The position numbers were made by a program, and so were the translations under genes. Below, one piece after another: positions 1 through 9,229 of a stretch of DNA of 64,000 nt. Position 1 is the first letter of the stretch. The number at the start of each line of letters is the position of its first letter. This stretch comes from Thermococcus sp. SY098. GTDB taxonomy: Archaea > Methanobacteriota_B > Thermococci > Thermococcales > Thermococcaceae. The stretch covers positions 958,760 to 1,022,759 of the forward strand of contig NZ_CP141821.1 in NCBI RefSeq assembly GCF_035621495.1. Reading direction: 5' to 3'. A model generated the notes under the pieces. The model had not been told where the DNA came from, did no database searches, and worked only from the letters and a program-made list of their open reading frames with translations.

Positions 1-69
1 ATCTAACCTATCTGCAAGAGTTTGCTATTCTGGCAAACCCTTGCAGACATTGATATGGAGTGTGGTATT

Positions 70-3000
70 ATGAACCTTTGGAGAAAACTAACTGTATATT
101 TGGTATTTTTAGCGTTATTTAGCTCTTTTGCTCCAGAAGCCTATGCAGGAGACGCAGACCTTACGGAAGCAATTCCAGGTGCTGTTATCAAGGACGAAGA
201 AATAATAGTGGGGGACAGAGGAGATCATCTGCTTATGTATGAGGATGAAAAAGGGGATCTACTTTACCAGTTTAGCCGAAACTATGAAATGTGGGACGAG
301 ATCACTGCGGGGGATGTGAACGGCGATGGGAAAGCAGAAATCATTCATGGCGATAGAGATACTGACAAACTGTACATTCTAACCCGAAGTGGACAAATGT
401 TGAGAAAGAAAAATGTTGGATTTGAAGCAGGAGATGATATAGTCTGTGGAGACGTCAATAAAGACGGAAAAGATGAGATAATTTTCGCTGACAGAAATGA
501 CTGGATTAAAGTTTATGACGAAAACTTCAATGAACTGAGCAAGTTTAAGATCGATTTTTCTGATGAAGATGCGATTGCTTCAGGGGACATAGACGGAGAT
601 GGAAAGGACGAGATAATTTGGGGGGATCATAGTAAAAACCTCATAATAGTATACGACATGTATGGGAACTCAATAATGAGCTTCTCAACAGATGATTACT
701 TCGACTTAACAGGAAGAGACGAAATTGCAGTAGGGGACGTCAATCTTGATGGTATTGGAGAAATTGTAGTAGCAACTCAAGATAAAGACAATTACGGAAA
801 ATCGAAAGGAATTCATGTGTTCAAGGTAGCTGAAGGGAAAGCTTATGAAATTTCATCCTTTAGAATTGAATATGCCAAAGGGGACAGAATGGTTATTGGA
901 GATGTAAACAGAGATGTTGTTGATGAGATAGTATGGGCAAGTCGAACCGGAAAAATAAAAGTGTACAACTATCAGGGTGAATTGATAAATGGACCGAATG
1001 GGTTTTCATCACGCTTTGAGTATGGAGCTGGCTTAGCGGTTGGAGACGTTGATGGCAATTCAATAACAGTTGGTCCGCCAATACACAGCACCATGAGTAT
1101 AACAAACAAGGTTATCGCAGTTATAAATGCACCCCCTGTAGATTTCGACGTTATAAATGAAACCGGCGTATTTTATGCCACATACATGACCAAAAATACA
1201 AGAGCATTATCAGTATCTGTAAAGGCAGTAAGTGACTTCTCTTTTTCACTTGGAGTTAAACTTGGTGTAGGATTGAAAGGAGTGGCAGAGTCAGAAGTTA
1301 GGCTCAAAGCAAAGGTGCAACAGAAATTTGAAGCAACCAGAGGAAATGAACACATGTTTTCTGAAACCTATGATGTAACAGCAGACATGGCGGATGGCAT
1401 TCTTCATGTGAGCACTGATTATGATGTTTATGAGTTTCCAATAATAAGCCCTCCAGAGCTGGCAGTTATCAATGGAGAACAGCAATATATACTTGTAACG
1501 GTACCGAAGGGGAAACCCCATATCCATCTAAGCAACTACAACTCAGATATTCACAGAATTGGGGATATAACCACATATCCGACAAGACCTGAAGACCTTC
1601 CAAATTATGAAGTAAATAATGAACTCTTCCATTACACAATTGAAGTTGGCAAAGTAAAAGGAGGCGGAGGATTCTACATGAAAGATGCTAACTGGAGAGA
1701 GACAAAAAATACATTCTCGGTTTCAGTATCAATGGAGGCAAAAGCCTCTGGAAAAATTGGGCTTTTTGGAAGTTATGAGGTGAATCTCCAAGGAAACTAT
1801 GGAAAAAGCAAGATAACTACCCACAAAGTGTCAATTTCCAATGAAACCAGGGTGCATATAGAATACAACGGAAGAATCGAAGATCGGGATAAATGGTACA
1901 ATGCAACTGCCATTGCTTACTTGGATAGTGAAGACGGACATTTAGTTCTTGAGTTCATAGTGCCAAGTATGGGTTCATATTACAAAACAAGAAGTCTCAG
2001 TCCCTTAGGATTTAGCTACGATCAGATAAAACTGATCTCCAAACCACTTCCAAGGAACATTATAGTACCACCTTTAGTGCTGAACATGTTTGGCTCAAGC
2101 TGTAAGATAGATGCCTCCCATTCTTCAGGCAAAGCACCATTGAAGGTTGATTTCCAAATATCCACATCAGGAGGGGGAGGAGTAAAGAACTGGACGCTGA
2201 ATTTTGGAGATGGGACAGTTTTAAGAAATACCGGAAATGTAAGCACCCTGCTAAGCCACACGTATTCGGAGGAGGGCAACTATAGAGCTACTATGAACAT
2301 TGAAAATCTATGGGGATACAAGGCAAACTGTAGTAAAGAGATCACAGTTCTTCCGAACAAAGCACCCAAAGCCATGTTTAATATTTCTCCTTCACCAGCA
2401 AAGGTTGAAGATGAAATTGAGTTTATGGACAGTTCCAAAGATGAAGACGGCAGTATAGTGAAATGGAACTGGAACTTCGGGGATGGAACAACATCTACAG
2501 AGAGAAACCCAAAGCATTCCTATTCATCACCAGGAATGTACACAGTGACACTCACAGTTGAAGATGACTCAGGGATGAAAGCAAGTTACTCGAAGAGCAT
2601 TACTATAAATCCCAAGAATCAACTCCCAACTGCAGACTTTACATTTCTCCCGAAGGAGCCAAAAGCTGAGGAAACCGTTAACTTTGTTGACAAATCCTAC
2701 GACAGTGATGGAAACATTGTAAGCTGGAACTGGGACTTTGGAGATGGAACAACCTCAACAGAAAGAGAGCCCACTCACACATATTCTTCTCCGGGAAACT
2801 ACACGGTGAGGTTGGTTGTTAAAGATGACAAAGGAGGAGAAGACGAAATAGCTATCAACATTGTGGTAAAGGCTGCTCCAACACCCACCGAAACCGAAAC
2901 AACTTCAAGCAAAACCGAAACACCTACAGAGAGTATTCCAACATCACCTACCACAACTTCAACATCAACAACATCCTCTTCAAGTGCGAGTTCTCCATTA

Positions 3001-3087
3001 CCAACAGAGACACAAACGGGCACATGTGGACCGGCCTTTCTGGTGGCATTAATGCTCCTTTCATTATTTAGCAGAAAGGAGGGGTAG
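70..3087 (+). CDS. Secreted surface protein with FG-GAP-like repeats, three PKD domains and a CGP-CTERM anchor
   Basis: Probable cell-surface adhesion or polymer-binding protein of about 1005 residues; its substrate is unknown. The ATG at 70 begins a clear signal peptide (NLWRKL, hydrophobic core, AYAG), so the TTG at 22 is not the start. Residues about 60-320 hold five repeats with the calcium-binding-like core GDVNGDGK..EI, as in FG-GAP/VCBS propellers. A beta-rich middle region of unknown family follows. Three PKD domains (about 677-765, 767-855, 857-935) carry the typical NFGDGT or DFGDGT core, and the last two are nearly identical in motif. A Thr/Ser/Pro-rich linker leads to TCGPAF, a hydrophobic stretch and a basic end, the Thermococcales CGP-CTERM sorting signal. 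It has its own unit, with the next gene 280 bp away. Confidence 0.85.
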   Translation: MNLWRKLTVYLVFLALFSSFAPEAYAGDADLTEAIPGAVIKDEEIIVGDRGDHLLMYEDEKGDLLYQFSRNYEMWDEITAGDVNGDGKAEIIHGDRDTDKLYILTRSGQMLRKKNVGFEAGDDIVCGDVNKDGKDEIIFADRNDWIKVYDENFNELSKFKIDFSDEDAIASGDIDGDGKDEIIWGDHSKNLIIVYDMYGNSIMSFSTDDYFDLTGRDEIAVGDVNLDGIGEIVVATQDKDNYGKSKGIHVFKVAEGKAYEISSFRIEYAKGDRMVIGDVNRDVVDEIVWASRTGKIKVYNYQGELINGPNGFSSRFEYGAGLAVGDVDGNSITVGPPIHSTMSITNKVIAVINAPPVDFDVINETGVFYATYMTKNTRALSVSVKAVSDFSFSLGVKLGVGLKGVAESEVRLKAKVQQKFEATRGNEHMFSETYDVTADMADGILHVSTDYDVYEFPIISPPELAVINGEQQYILVTVPKGKPHIHLSNYNSDIHRIGDITTYPTRPEDLPNYEVNNELFHYTIEVGKVKGGGGFYMKDANWRETKNTFSVSVSMEAKASGKIGLFGSYEVNLQGNYGKSKITTHKVSISNETRVHIEYNGRIEDRDKWYNATAIAYLDSEDGHLVLEFIVPSMGSYYKTRSLSPLGFSYDQIKLISKPLPRNIIVPPLVLNMFGSSCKIDASHSSGKAPLKVDFQISTSGGGGVKNWTLNFGDGTVLRNTGNVSTLLSHTYSEEGNYRATMNIENLWGYKANCSKEITVLPNKAPKAMFNISPSPAKVEDEIEFMDSSKDEDGSIVKWNWNFGDGTTSTERNPKHSYSSPGMYTVTLTVEDDSGMKASYSKSITINPKNQLPTADFTFLPKEPKAEETVNFVDKSYDSDGNIVSWNWDFGDGTTSTEREPTHTYSSPGNYTVRLVVKDDKGGEDEIAINIVVKAAPTPTETETTSSKTETPTESIPTSPTTTSTSTTSSSSASSPLPTETQTGTCGPAFLVALMLLSLFSRKEG

Positions 3088-3107
3088 TTTCCCCCTCTTA
3101 ATATTCT

Positions 3108-3263
3108 TATTTTTCAGGTCCGTTGATTGTGGCTTTATGGTCAATTCCCACTGGGAATGGATCTGCTGAACTACTAGGTTGTTTGTCCCAAATTCAGTTA
3201 AAATATTGCATCCAAAAGCACCAACTATGTCGATGACTATGAGCAGAACGGACCTGAAAAATA
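3108..3263. repeat. 156-bp element bounded by 17-bp perfect inverted repeats
   Basis: TATTTTTCAGGTCCGTT at 3108-3124 is repeated as its exact reverse complement at 3247-3263, with 122 bp between. This occupies most of the gap between the surface protein and the PH/SHOCT gene. The arms look like terminal inverted repeats of a MITE or a decayed insertion sequence. An open minus-strand frame crosses it but matches nothing I recognise. A clear target-site duplication is not visible (flanks TTCT and GCCT). A long-range hairpin in the 3' region of the upstream mRNA is the alternative. Confidence 0.55.
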
Positions 3264-3370
3264 GCCTTTCAAACAGTTCCATCTTTATCATACCCCAGTA
3301 CAAAAATCTCACATTTTCAAGCACAAAGGTTAATATACACTGCTGACCAATAGCAGAGTTGGTGAATCTC

Positions 3371-3943
3371 ATGAGTGAAAAACTCCCAAAAGGTATTTTA
3401 GAAAACCTTTATCCAGATGAAGATGTTCTCTATGCCATAAAAAAGAAGTTCAGCTTGGAAGCAAAGCCTAAATGGTTGGTTGTGACAGATAGAAGAATCC
3501 TGTACGTGGATGAAAAGCTCTTAGGAAGATATGAGCTGACAGCTGTTCCATATGAAAAGCTTGAACTTGTTTATGTGAAAGTGGGCAAAATATATTCAGA
3601 GTTCTTGATTAGAAAAGAAGATGGGAACGAAATTAAATTGACAAAGATGGACAAGGAAGAAGCAAGAAAAGCTATAGAAGCCATAAGAGATGCTCTAAAC
3701 GAGATTGCAGTTGAGCCTGTAACTATTGAAAGAAAGAAGCACCTAATGAGTGAGGAGTGGGTTATCCACAAGCCAAAGGAAGCTGTGAGCAGGTCAATTA
3801 GAATGGAACCAAGGAAATTTAGGGAAAGGAAAGAGGAAGATCCTCTTGAGAAGCTCAAGAAGCTAAAAGAACTCTATGACATGGGTGTTATAACCCAAGA
3901 AGAGTACGAAGAAAAAAGGAAAAAGCTCTTAGAGAAGATTTAA
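3371..3943 (+). CDS. PH-like and SHOCT domain protein
   Basis: Cytoplasmic protein of 190 residues with no predicted membrane segment. Residues about 10-105 resemble the bacterial/archaeal PH-like fold (KWLVVTDRRILYVDEK, then repeated beta strands). The C-terminal 30 residues are a SHOCT oligomerisation motif (LEKLKKLKELYDMGVITQEEYEEKR). The ATG at 3371 is chosen because GGTGA lies at 3361-3365; a more upstream start at 3359 would swallow that site. A TATA-like TTAATATAC sits at about 3330-3338. The function is unknown; PH/SHOCT proteins are usually thought to act at membranes or in oligomeric scaffolds. It converges on the methyltransferase gene, with 43 bp between the ends. Confidence 0.75.
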   Translation: MSEKLPKGILENLYPDEDVLYAIKKKFSLEAKPKWLVVTDRRILYVDEKLLGRYELTAVPYEKLELVYVKVGKIYSEFLIRKEDGNEIKLTKMDKEEARKAIEAIRDALNEIAVEPVTIERKKHLMSEEWVIHKPKEAVSRSIRMEPRKFRERKEEDPLEKLKKLKELYDMGVITQEEYEEKRKKLLEKI

Positions 3944-3986
3944 GCTTTTCTTTTAATCCAAATTCTAAGCTTTTCTAATGCGAACA

Positions 3987-4731
3987 TCACGCAGCCTTTT
4001 TAGGTTTATCAGCTATCACCATTATTTCGATATCGTCAAAATCTACTTTCCTCTTTCTCCATCTTCCAGCAGTGCCTCCCCAGATAGCTTTTACTTCAAA
4101 CCCAACCATTTTGAACATTAAGTAAAGCTCTGTAGGGATGTAAACGCGTTCTCTAATCGGAATTTTTGTGCCATCAGATGCCTCAATTTCTTCAAAGAAC
4201 GTCATGGTGTTTGGGTCAAAAGTTCCTCTGGTTATGTCCTTGTTTGATGCCCCTTTAATTCTTGAAAGAGCACTTAGGGCAGTCAGAACAAATTTTCCAC
4301 CCGGCTTTAGGGATTCATAAATATTCTTGAGTATCGCTAAGTCGTGCTCTATTGGGTCGTCACTTGAACCGATTAACGAAAAAGCACCTTCGCAGAGGCA
4401 TATGGCAGCGTCAAATTCCTCCTCACGGTTAAACTTCGTAGCGTCTGCTTTTATGAACTCCACTTCAACACCTTCTTTTTGAGCTCGTTTTCTTGCTTCT
4501 TCAAGCATTCCCTGGGATATGTCAATTCCCGTAACCTTGTATCCTCTTTTTGCAAGTTCTATCGAATGTCTTCCAACACCGCAGCCAACATCCAATATTT
4601 TGGCCCCCTTTTGGTAGCTGAAACTCATTTAATAGAAACTCTACTTCCTCCTTTGTGTATTTAGTAAACGGCTCTTTCAAGTAGTGACGTGCCTCTCTAT
4701 CAAAAAAGTCTTCCCATTCATGTTTTTTCAT
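3987..4731 (-). pseudogene. SAM-dependent methyltransferase split by a one-base frameshift
   Basis: Class I methyltransferase with glycine motif I (ILDVGCGVGRHSIELA) and the acidic end of beta 2 (VTGIDIS). The reading frame from the ATG at 4731 (MKKHEWEDFFDREARHYL) runs to about 4609 and then continues in another frame to the stop at 3987. The junction is a run of five C on the plus strand at 4604-4608 (AAAAGGGGGCC on the coding strand). Removing one G gives the seamless peptide FQLPKGAKILDVG, typical of the family. It is therefore a pseudogene, a sequencing error, or a slippage-dependent gene. Translation from an internal ATG at 4628 would lack the N-terminal helix of the Rossmann fold. Substrate unknown. 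Confidence 0.75.
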
Positions 4732-4833
4732 TGTTATCACATCCGGAAGATTTCTTTTTTCGATAATTAAAAAGGTTTGCGGCATTTTAACATAGCCTGA
4801 AGCTTAATATACCTGTGAGGTCAAAGCAAAGAT

Positions 4834-5022
4834 ATGAACGAGAAACAGAAAATCATCCTTACTGGACCTTTCGCTTTTCTTTGGTTAGCAAGTTTTATGC
4901 ACAAGGAAAAACCTAAGATTGAGATTGGGCAACCCGAGGAAGAGATGAGAAAAGAAAAAGACCCATTTGAATGGAAGAGCATTTGGTATGAAGAATCAGC
5001 GCTTTTTGAAGAGGACTACTAA
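4834..5022 (+). CDS. Small hypothetical protein
   Basis: A 62-residue protein with one hydrophobic stretch near the N-terminus (IILTGPFAFLWLASF) and an acidic C-terminal half rich in Glu, Asp and Trp. I recognise no family. Support for expression is a TATA-like TTAATATACC at about 4805-4814, about 20-30 bp upstream of the ATG, and a GTGAGG sequence in the leader. Its last 27 bp overlap the 3' end of the convergent CGTase gene. A small membrane-associated protein is possible but unproven. Confidence 0.45.
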   Translation: MNEKQKIILTGPFAFLWLASFMHKEKPKIEIGQPEEEMRKEKDPFEWKSIWYEESALFEEDY

Positions 5023-7128
5023 AGACAGTATCAAAACTAAGCCCATTCCACAGATGGATGTCGAGGGAGATTGAGCTGCAGATTCTGTGACTGTTTGAGT
5101 GTGCTTTGGAATCGGCTTTGTCCTTGTTAAAATTATCGTTTTGCTGGTTGATTTCCCATAAAGAGTTACGTTTAAAGGCTCAAGCTTTTCCCAGGGCAAA
5201 CCAGAGTACAAATCTACGCTGAAGCTTGTATTCACGGGAAGGCTGACAACTTGGAAATAATAGCCAGTTTTAGACATCATCAATGGAGTTGGTTCGGCCA
5301 ATTCGGAGATATTGCCTTTAATCCATAGCTGACCCGTCAAATTAGATGCATTTAAAACGAGCAAAAATGCTTTTTGATTTCCGTTTAAATACCGGAGCTT
5401 AATTCTGTTGCTTCTCTTTCCATTTGTTTCAACGTAAACCTCAACCCAAGCTTTTTGAGTGTCCAGCTTGGGCATCTTAAAAACTATCATCTCATCGCTC
5501 CATTCAAGGACTTCTGCTCTTACTCCTTCAATAAACACATTTCCACTTTTTCCAAATCCAGCTCCACCAAGAATGAGTTTCTGACCTGGTTGAGCGATAT
5601 ATGGAGTTATGGACCCAATTAAAGGCTTCTCCTGCTTGCTCTCATAACTGAACACAAGCACTTTGTTTTTAGGGGCTGAGATTTCAGCTTTTCCAGCTTT
5701 AATCTGCATCTTAACTCCATAAAGAACATCTCTGTAAATTCCGTCGCTCCAGTTTAAGCTGAAGGTTAAGTTTTTGCTGTCCACCTTGTTCGCAACAACC
5801 AGAACTTTCTCGCTGCCAAATTTCCTCTCAAAGACCCAAGTGTTGTAATCAGCATAAACCGTCTCAAAATCTCCATAAGCGAGAGCGTTGTTCTCTTTTC
5901 TGAGCTCTGCAAGAGTTCTGATTATTCTTGCAGCCTCTGTTTGGTTGTTAAACTCCATCATTGGCCTGTTATACGGGTCACCTTTCCCTTCTTTGCTGAC
6001 CAAATAGCTCTCATCGCCATAGTAAATCACCGGAATGCCAGGCAACGTCATTACCAAGCTCAATGCCATGTGATACCTATCGAGATTTTTACCTTCGCTT
6101 AGGTATCTGGGCAGATCATGATTGTCAAGGAAGTTAACTGCCTTATTCGGATAAACGAAGTGGGAGTAATATCTCTCAAGTTCTCTTGCAAGGGTCTTAA
6201 GGCTCCCACCAAAGGCAAACGTCCTCACAATGTCGTTCCTTATTGGAATGCTGAGCTGGGAAGAAACATTGGAATATTGATAAAAGTAGAACATGTCGTC
6301 ATCTTTTTCAAAGTTACGCTTGTAGTACTCACCAAAGATAAAGAGAGGCTCTTGAATGTACAAATAAGCATAGAACTGAGTCAACCAGCCTAAGTCCATG
6401 TGTTTGACTGCATCAATTCTAAACCCACAAACACCGCTCCGAACAAACAAACTTGCACCATCTTTAAGATATTCATCAACCCAAGGGTTTAACTGGTTAA
6501 AGTCTGCCAGGCCAAAAAGATTTCCATATTTGAGCTCAAACCGCTCCCACACCTTAATGTTGCCGTTGTGGTGGTAAATATTCTCCAAGCTTCCCGTGTA
6601 AGGGTTCAACGTTGCATTTTTGCTGTCGGAATAGTAGTTTGTAATAAAGGTTCCGTTGTCATAAAGAGAACCAAATTCGCCATCAGTTGCTGGGTTCGAA
6701 TGATTTGGAACAAAATCGACAATTATACAAATCCCCCTCTTCCCTGCTTCTTTGACTAAGGTATTAAAAACTCTCCAGTTGCCAAAATGCTCTTCTATTT
6801 TCTTGTAATCTCTTGTCCAGTATCCGTGATAGGGTGCAGAGCCTGATGCCATGCGGTTTATATTGTTGTTAACTGGAGACAGCCACACCATAGAAATCCC
6901 CAAGCTTTTGATGTAGTCAAGGTTCTCAATTATGCCTTCAAGGTCTCCACCCCAGTAAAGACGATAGTTGCTGTGAGTAGGATCGTAAAAAGGCTGATTA
7001 TTGCTCTTATTTCCATCGTAAAAGCGATCCACTATTATCTGGTATATTACACATTTTTCTGGAATTTGATAGGCATAAACAGTTGGCAAAATTAGTAAGG
7101 GGATAAGTAGGACAGCCAACTTTCTCAT
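4996..7128 (-). CDS. Secreted cyclomaltodextrin glucanotransferase-like GH13 enzyme
   Basis: Extracellular alpha-glucan-acting enzyme of 710 residues, matching archaeal CGTases in length and layout. A signal peptide (MRKLAVLLIPLLILPTVYA) precedes the GH13 barrel. All four signature regions are present: DFVPNHS, GFRIDAVKH (nucleophile Asp about 238), FGEYYK (acid/base Glu about 266) and FLDNHD (Asp about 338). An IPT/TIG domain follows at about 500-580 (PLIGSITPYIAQPGQ), then a beta domain, a Thr-rich linker and ICGMGLVLILSLVV ending in basic residues. This ending is a CGP-CTERM-like anchor with Met in place of Pro. CGTase versus amylase specificity cannot be decided from sequence reading alone. 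A TrmBL1-type site overlaps the ribosome binding site. Confidence 0.85.
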   Translation of the reverse strand: MRKLAVLLIPLLILPTVYAYQIPEKCVIYQIIVDRFYDGNKSNNQPFYDPTHSNYRLYWGGDLEGIIENLDYIKSLGISMVWLSPVNNNINRMASGSAPYHGYWTRDYKKIEEHFGNWRVFNTLVKEAGKRGICIIVDFVPNHSNPATDGEFGSLYDNGTFITNYYSDSKNATLNPYTGSLENIYHHNGNIKVWERFELKYGNLFGLADFNQLNPWVDEYLKDGASLFVRSGVCGFRIDAVKHMDLGWLTQFYAYLYIQEPLFIFGEYYKRNFEKDDDMFYFYQYSNVSSQLSIPIRNDIVRTFAFGGSLKTLARELERYYSHFVYPNKAVNFLDNHDLPRYLSEGKNLDRYHMALSLVMTLPGIPVIYYGDESYLVSKEGKGDPYNRPMMEFNNQTEAARIIRTLAELRKENNALAYGDFETVYADYNTWVFERKFGSEKVLVVANKVDSKNLTFSLNWSDGIYRDVLYGVKMQIKAGKAEISAPKNKVLVFSYESKQEKPLIGSITPYIAQPGQKLILGGAGFGKSGNVFIEGVRAEVLEWSDEMIVFKMPKLDTQKAWVEVYVETNGKRSNRIKLRYLNGNQKAFLLVLNASNLTGQLWIKGNISELAEPTPLMMSKTGYYFQVVSLPVNTSFSVDLYSGLPWEKLEPLNVTLYGKSTSKTIILTRTKPIPKHTQTVTESAAQSPSTSICGMGLVLILSLVVLFKKR

Positions 7129-7130
7129 TG

Positions 7131-7147
7131 TATCACCAAAAGTGATA
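7131..7147. promoter_or_regulatory. Thermococcales glycolytic motif (TGM, TrmBL1/Tgr operator)
   Basis: TATCAC-CAAAA-GTGATA is an exact match to the TGM consensus TATCAC-N5-GTGATA bound by TrmBL1/Tgr. It ends 3 bp upstream of the CGTase ATG (7128) and its GGTGATA arm doubles as the Shine-Dalgarno. A TATA-like run (TTTTTTAAG on the minus strand, about 7155-7165) lies upstream of it. In this family of promoters a site downstream of TATA means repression, relieved by maltooligosaccharides. Confidence 0.85.
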
Positions 7148-7187
7148 GAAAAATGGACTTAAAAAACTTTACATCTAACCTGAAGCA

Positions 7188-7859
7188 TCAGATTCTCTTG
7201 ATGTCCTCGAACTCTATTGTCGCAATCTTTTCAAGAATGTCGTCGTTTGCAGATTTGATAACTTTTAGTTTATAGGTACTACCACTTCTCTCCCACTGCA
7301 TAACTGATGTTGCCATTTCCTCAAACAAATGTAAGAACTCCGGAAATTTAGACTGCACCAAACTTTTGTTGATAAAATAGAATGCTATCCTCGTTTTGTT
7401 CCCAACATATTTAGAGATGTTCCTAAGCAATCTTACGCCTCCTCCGTATTCTTTTATTGAATTTATCAGTAAGAGCTTGTGAAGTCCTAATACAGGATTA
7501 TATGCCATTTTAGATGGGCGAACTTTCTCATAAACGGGATTGTAGTACTGAAAATCCAGAGAGTATTTTTCAATATCGATTCTTCCAACTATTTCCCCAC
7601 TTTCTCTATGACCCCCTATTTTTATAACTGGGATACTGCCAAATCCTTTTATAGGCAAGCCTATGAGCTCCAGCCGAGTTAAGAATTCAGGCAAAGTGTC
7701 AGCAATGTCATCAATTATCATTGGAATGTCGTTCTGCCTGCAGTACCTCTCCATTACATATAACAGGATTTCAGGAGATGAGACAGAGGCATATTCGATG
7801 AGCACTGTTTCACCGGCTCTCATTTTAGAAAAGATGAATTCAAACCCATGCTCAGCCAC
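7188..7859 (-). CDS. DUF257 family protein
   Basis: Member of the Thermococcales-restricted DUF257 family (223 residues), paralogous to the gene at 55516. Shared marks are the opening GETVLIEYAS (here) against GDVVLIEYPS, an aspartate pair after it (IIDDIAD against VVDDFFG), VIKIGGHRESGEIVG, and a late helix FINKSLV. The fold resembles a RecA/KaiC-type core, but I see no Walker A loop, so ATP binding is doubtful. The start is GTG at 7859 with GGTGGT six bases upstream. It is transcribed alone, downstream of tldE by 65 bp. Function unknown. Confidence 0.7.
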   Translation of the reverse strand: MAEHGFEFIFSKMRAGETVLIEYASVSSPEILLYVMERYCRQNDIPMIIDDIADTLPEFLTRLELIGLPIKGFGSIPVIKIGGHRESGEIVGRIDIEKYSLDFQYYNPVYEKVRPSKMAYNPVLGLHKLLLINSIKEYGGGVRLLRNISKYVGNKTRIAFYFINKSLVQSKFPEFLHLFEEMATSVMQWERSGSTYKLKVIKSANDDILEKIATIEFEDIKRI

Positions 7860-7924
7860 CAGTTACCACCGGAATTAATTTTTGAATCCAAAATATAAAT
7901 AGTTTGCTAAAATTAACAAGAAAT

Positions 7925-9229
7925 TTATACAATTTTGCCAAAGACAAGTACTCTTGGAGATAGAAAACTGCCAATCTGTTCCTTTTTCTTTCCCACACTT
8001 CCAATTGAGCTTATTAACTCAAATATATTGCCCACGAGCATATTATCCTTGAACGGTTTAATTTCTCCTTTTTCAATTATATAACCGAGTTCAACTGTCA
8101 ATGAAAAGTCTCCACTTACCGGATTTGCTGTGTGCTCTCCAAAGACACGTTTCACAACTACAGCCTTTTCCAGATCCTCTAAGTTTTCTTTTTTCCCATC
8201 AACAATCACATTGCTGTTTCCAATATGTGGTGTTGTCCTGAAATCCCTAACGGCATTTCCAGTACTTTTCGTATCCATGAGTCGAGCATAGGTTTCATCG
8301 AAAAGAAAGTTCTTTAAAATGCCTCTCTCAAGTAACACAGTTCTCTGAGACGGATTGCCCTCACCATCAAAAGAATAACTGCCAAGCTTACCCTCAAGAG
8401 TGGCATCGTCTATCAGTGTAAATGCCTCACTTGCAATCATATCACCCAGCTTTGAAAATCTCGAGCGTTTGTAGTACACATTGTCTCCATAGAGATTAAC
8501 CATTAAAATGCCCACAAGAGATACCACTGCATGGGGTTCCAAAATAATCTCCCCTTCGTATGGACTGCTCTTTTTGGCATTATAACTCAGTTCTGCTTCC
8601 TCTAAAGCTTCTTCAAGCCCCAGCGAAAGTTCCTCTTCGAGGTCTGGCATTAATCGAAAGCCTTTGTAATAGTTTCCACTTCCACTCCTCTCCGCTCTTT
8701 TGATGATATGGATACTCATGCTCAGCCCTGTTGTTTTTTCGGTTTTTTCCACCCCATTGGAGTTTGCTATCCCATCTACAGATACACCAAAAGCCATGCC
8801 ACCAGAAAGGGCATATTCTGAACCAAGCCTCTCCTTTAGCTCCCCCTCTTTTTCAGCTAAAAGGAGAGCAGCTGAGTATGCATCGTCAAAACTCATCTCC
8901 TCAATTCTTCTGTCATAAAGGGCTTTGACTTTTTTATGTTTATTATCAGTGGAGAAACCATAAAAAGGCACTTCACTAACTTTTGCAAGCTTTATCGTCC
9001 TGTTCACGAATCTTTCCAAGCTGTTCTTGTCGTGGTTTACCCCCGTTATGTAAGAGAAGCCAACTTTTCCCTTATATCCAATTCTTAATCCAACGCCTGA
9101 ATGGTATTTGCGCTGAGCTCTCACCAATTCACATCTCTCAACCTTAAAAGAACTGCCTCTCCCTATTTCCCAGTAAATTTCCCATTCAACGTCTTTGTGA
9201 TTGAGAATTTTAATGAGCTCATCTATCAT
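7925..9229 (-). CDS. TldE/PmbA-like metalloprotease subunit
   Basis: The non-metal partner of the TldD/TldE peptidase (434 residues). It shows the U62/PmbA features VGLRIGYKGKVGFSY near the N-terminus, GEIILEPHAVVSL in the middle and GNAVRDFRTTPHIGNSN toward the end. It lacks the HExxxH present in the neighbour, as expected for TldE. The ATG at 9229 overlaps the tldD stop (ATGA), so the two are translationally coupled. In Escherichia coli the heterodimer degrades unfolded peptides and trims microcin/CcdA-type substrates; in Thermococcales a housekeeping role in peptide breakdown is the reasonable inference. Confidence 0.85.
   Translation of the reverse strand: MIDELIKILNHKDVEWEIYWEIGRGSSFKVERCELVRAQRKYHSGVGLRIGYKGKVGFSYITGVNHDKNSLERFVNRTIKLAKVSEVPFYGFSTDNKHKKVKALYDRRIEEMSFDDAYSAALLLAEKEGELKERLGSEYALSGGMAFGVSVDGIANSNGVEKTEKTTGLSMSIHIIKRAERSGSGNYYKGFRLMPDLEEELSLGLEEALEEAELSYNAKKSSPYEGEIILEPHAVVSLVGILMVNLYGDNVYYKRSRFSKLGDMIASEAFTLIDDATLEGKLGSYSFDGEGNPSQRTVLLERGILKNFLFDETYARLMDTKSTGNAVRDFRTTPHIGNSNVIVDGKKENLEDLEKAVVVKRVFGEHTANPVSGDFSLTVELGYIIEKGEIKPFKDNMLVGNIFELISSIGSVGKKKEQIGSFLSPRVLVFGKIV

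Noticed and set aside
3064-3372. 102-codon minus-strand frame over the inverted-repeat element
   Set aside because: No ribosome site, spans both repeat arms and the 3' end of the surface gene, and matches no family I know.
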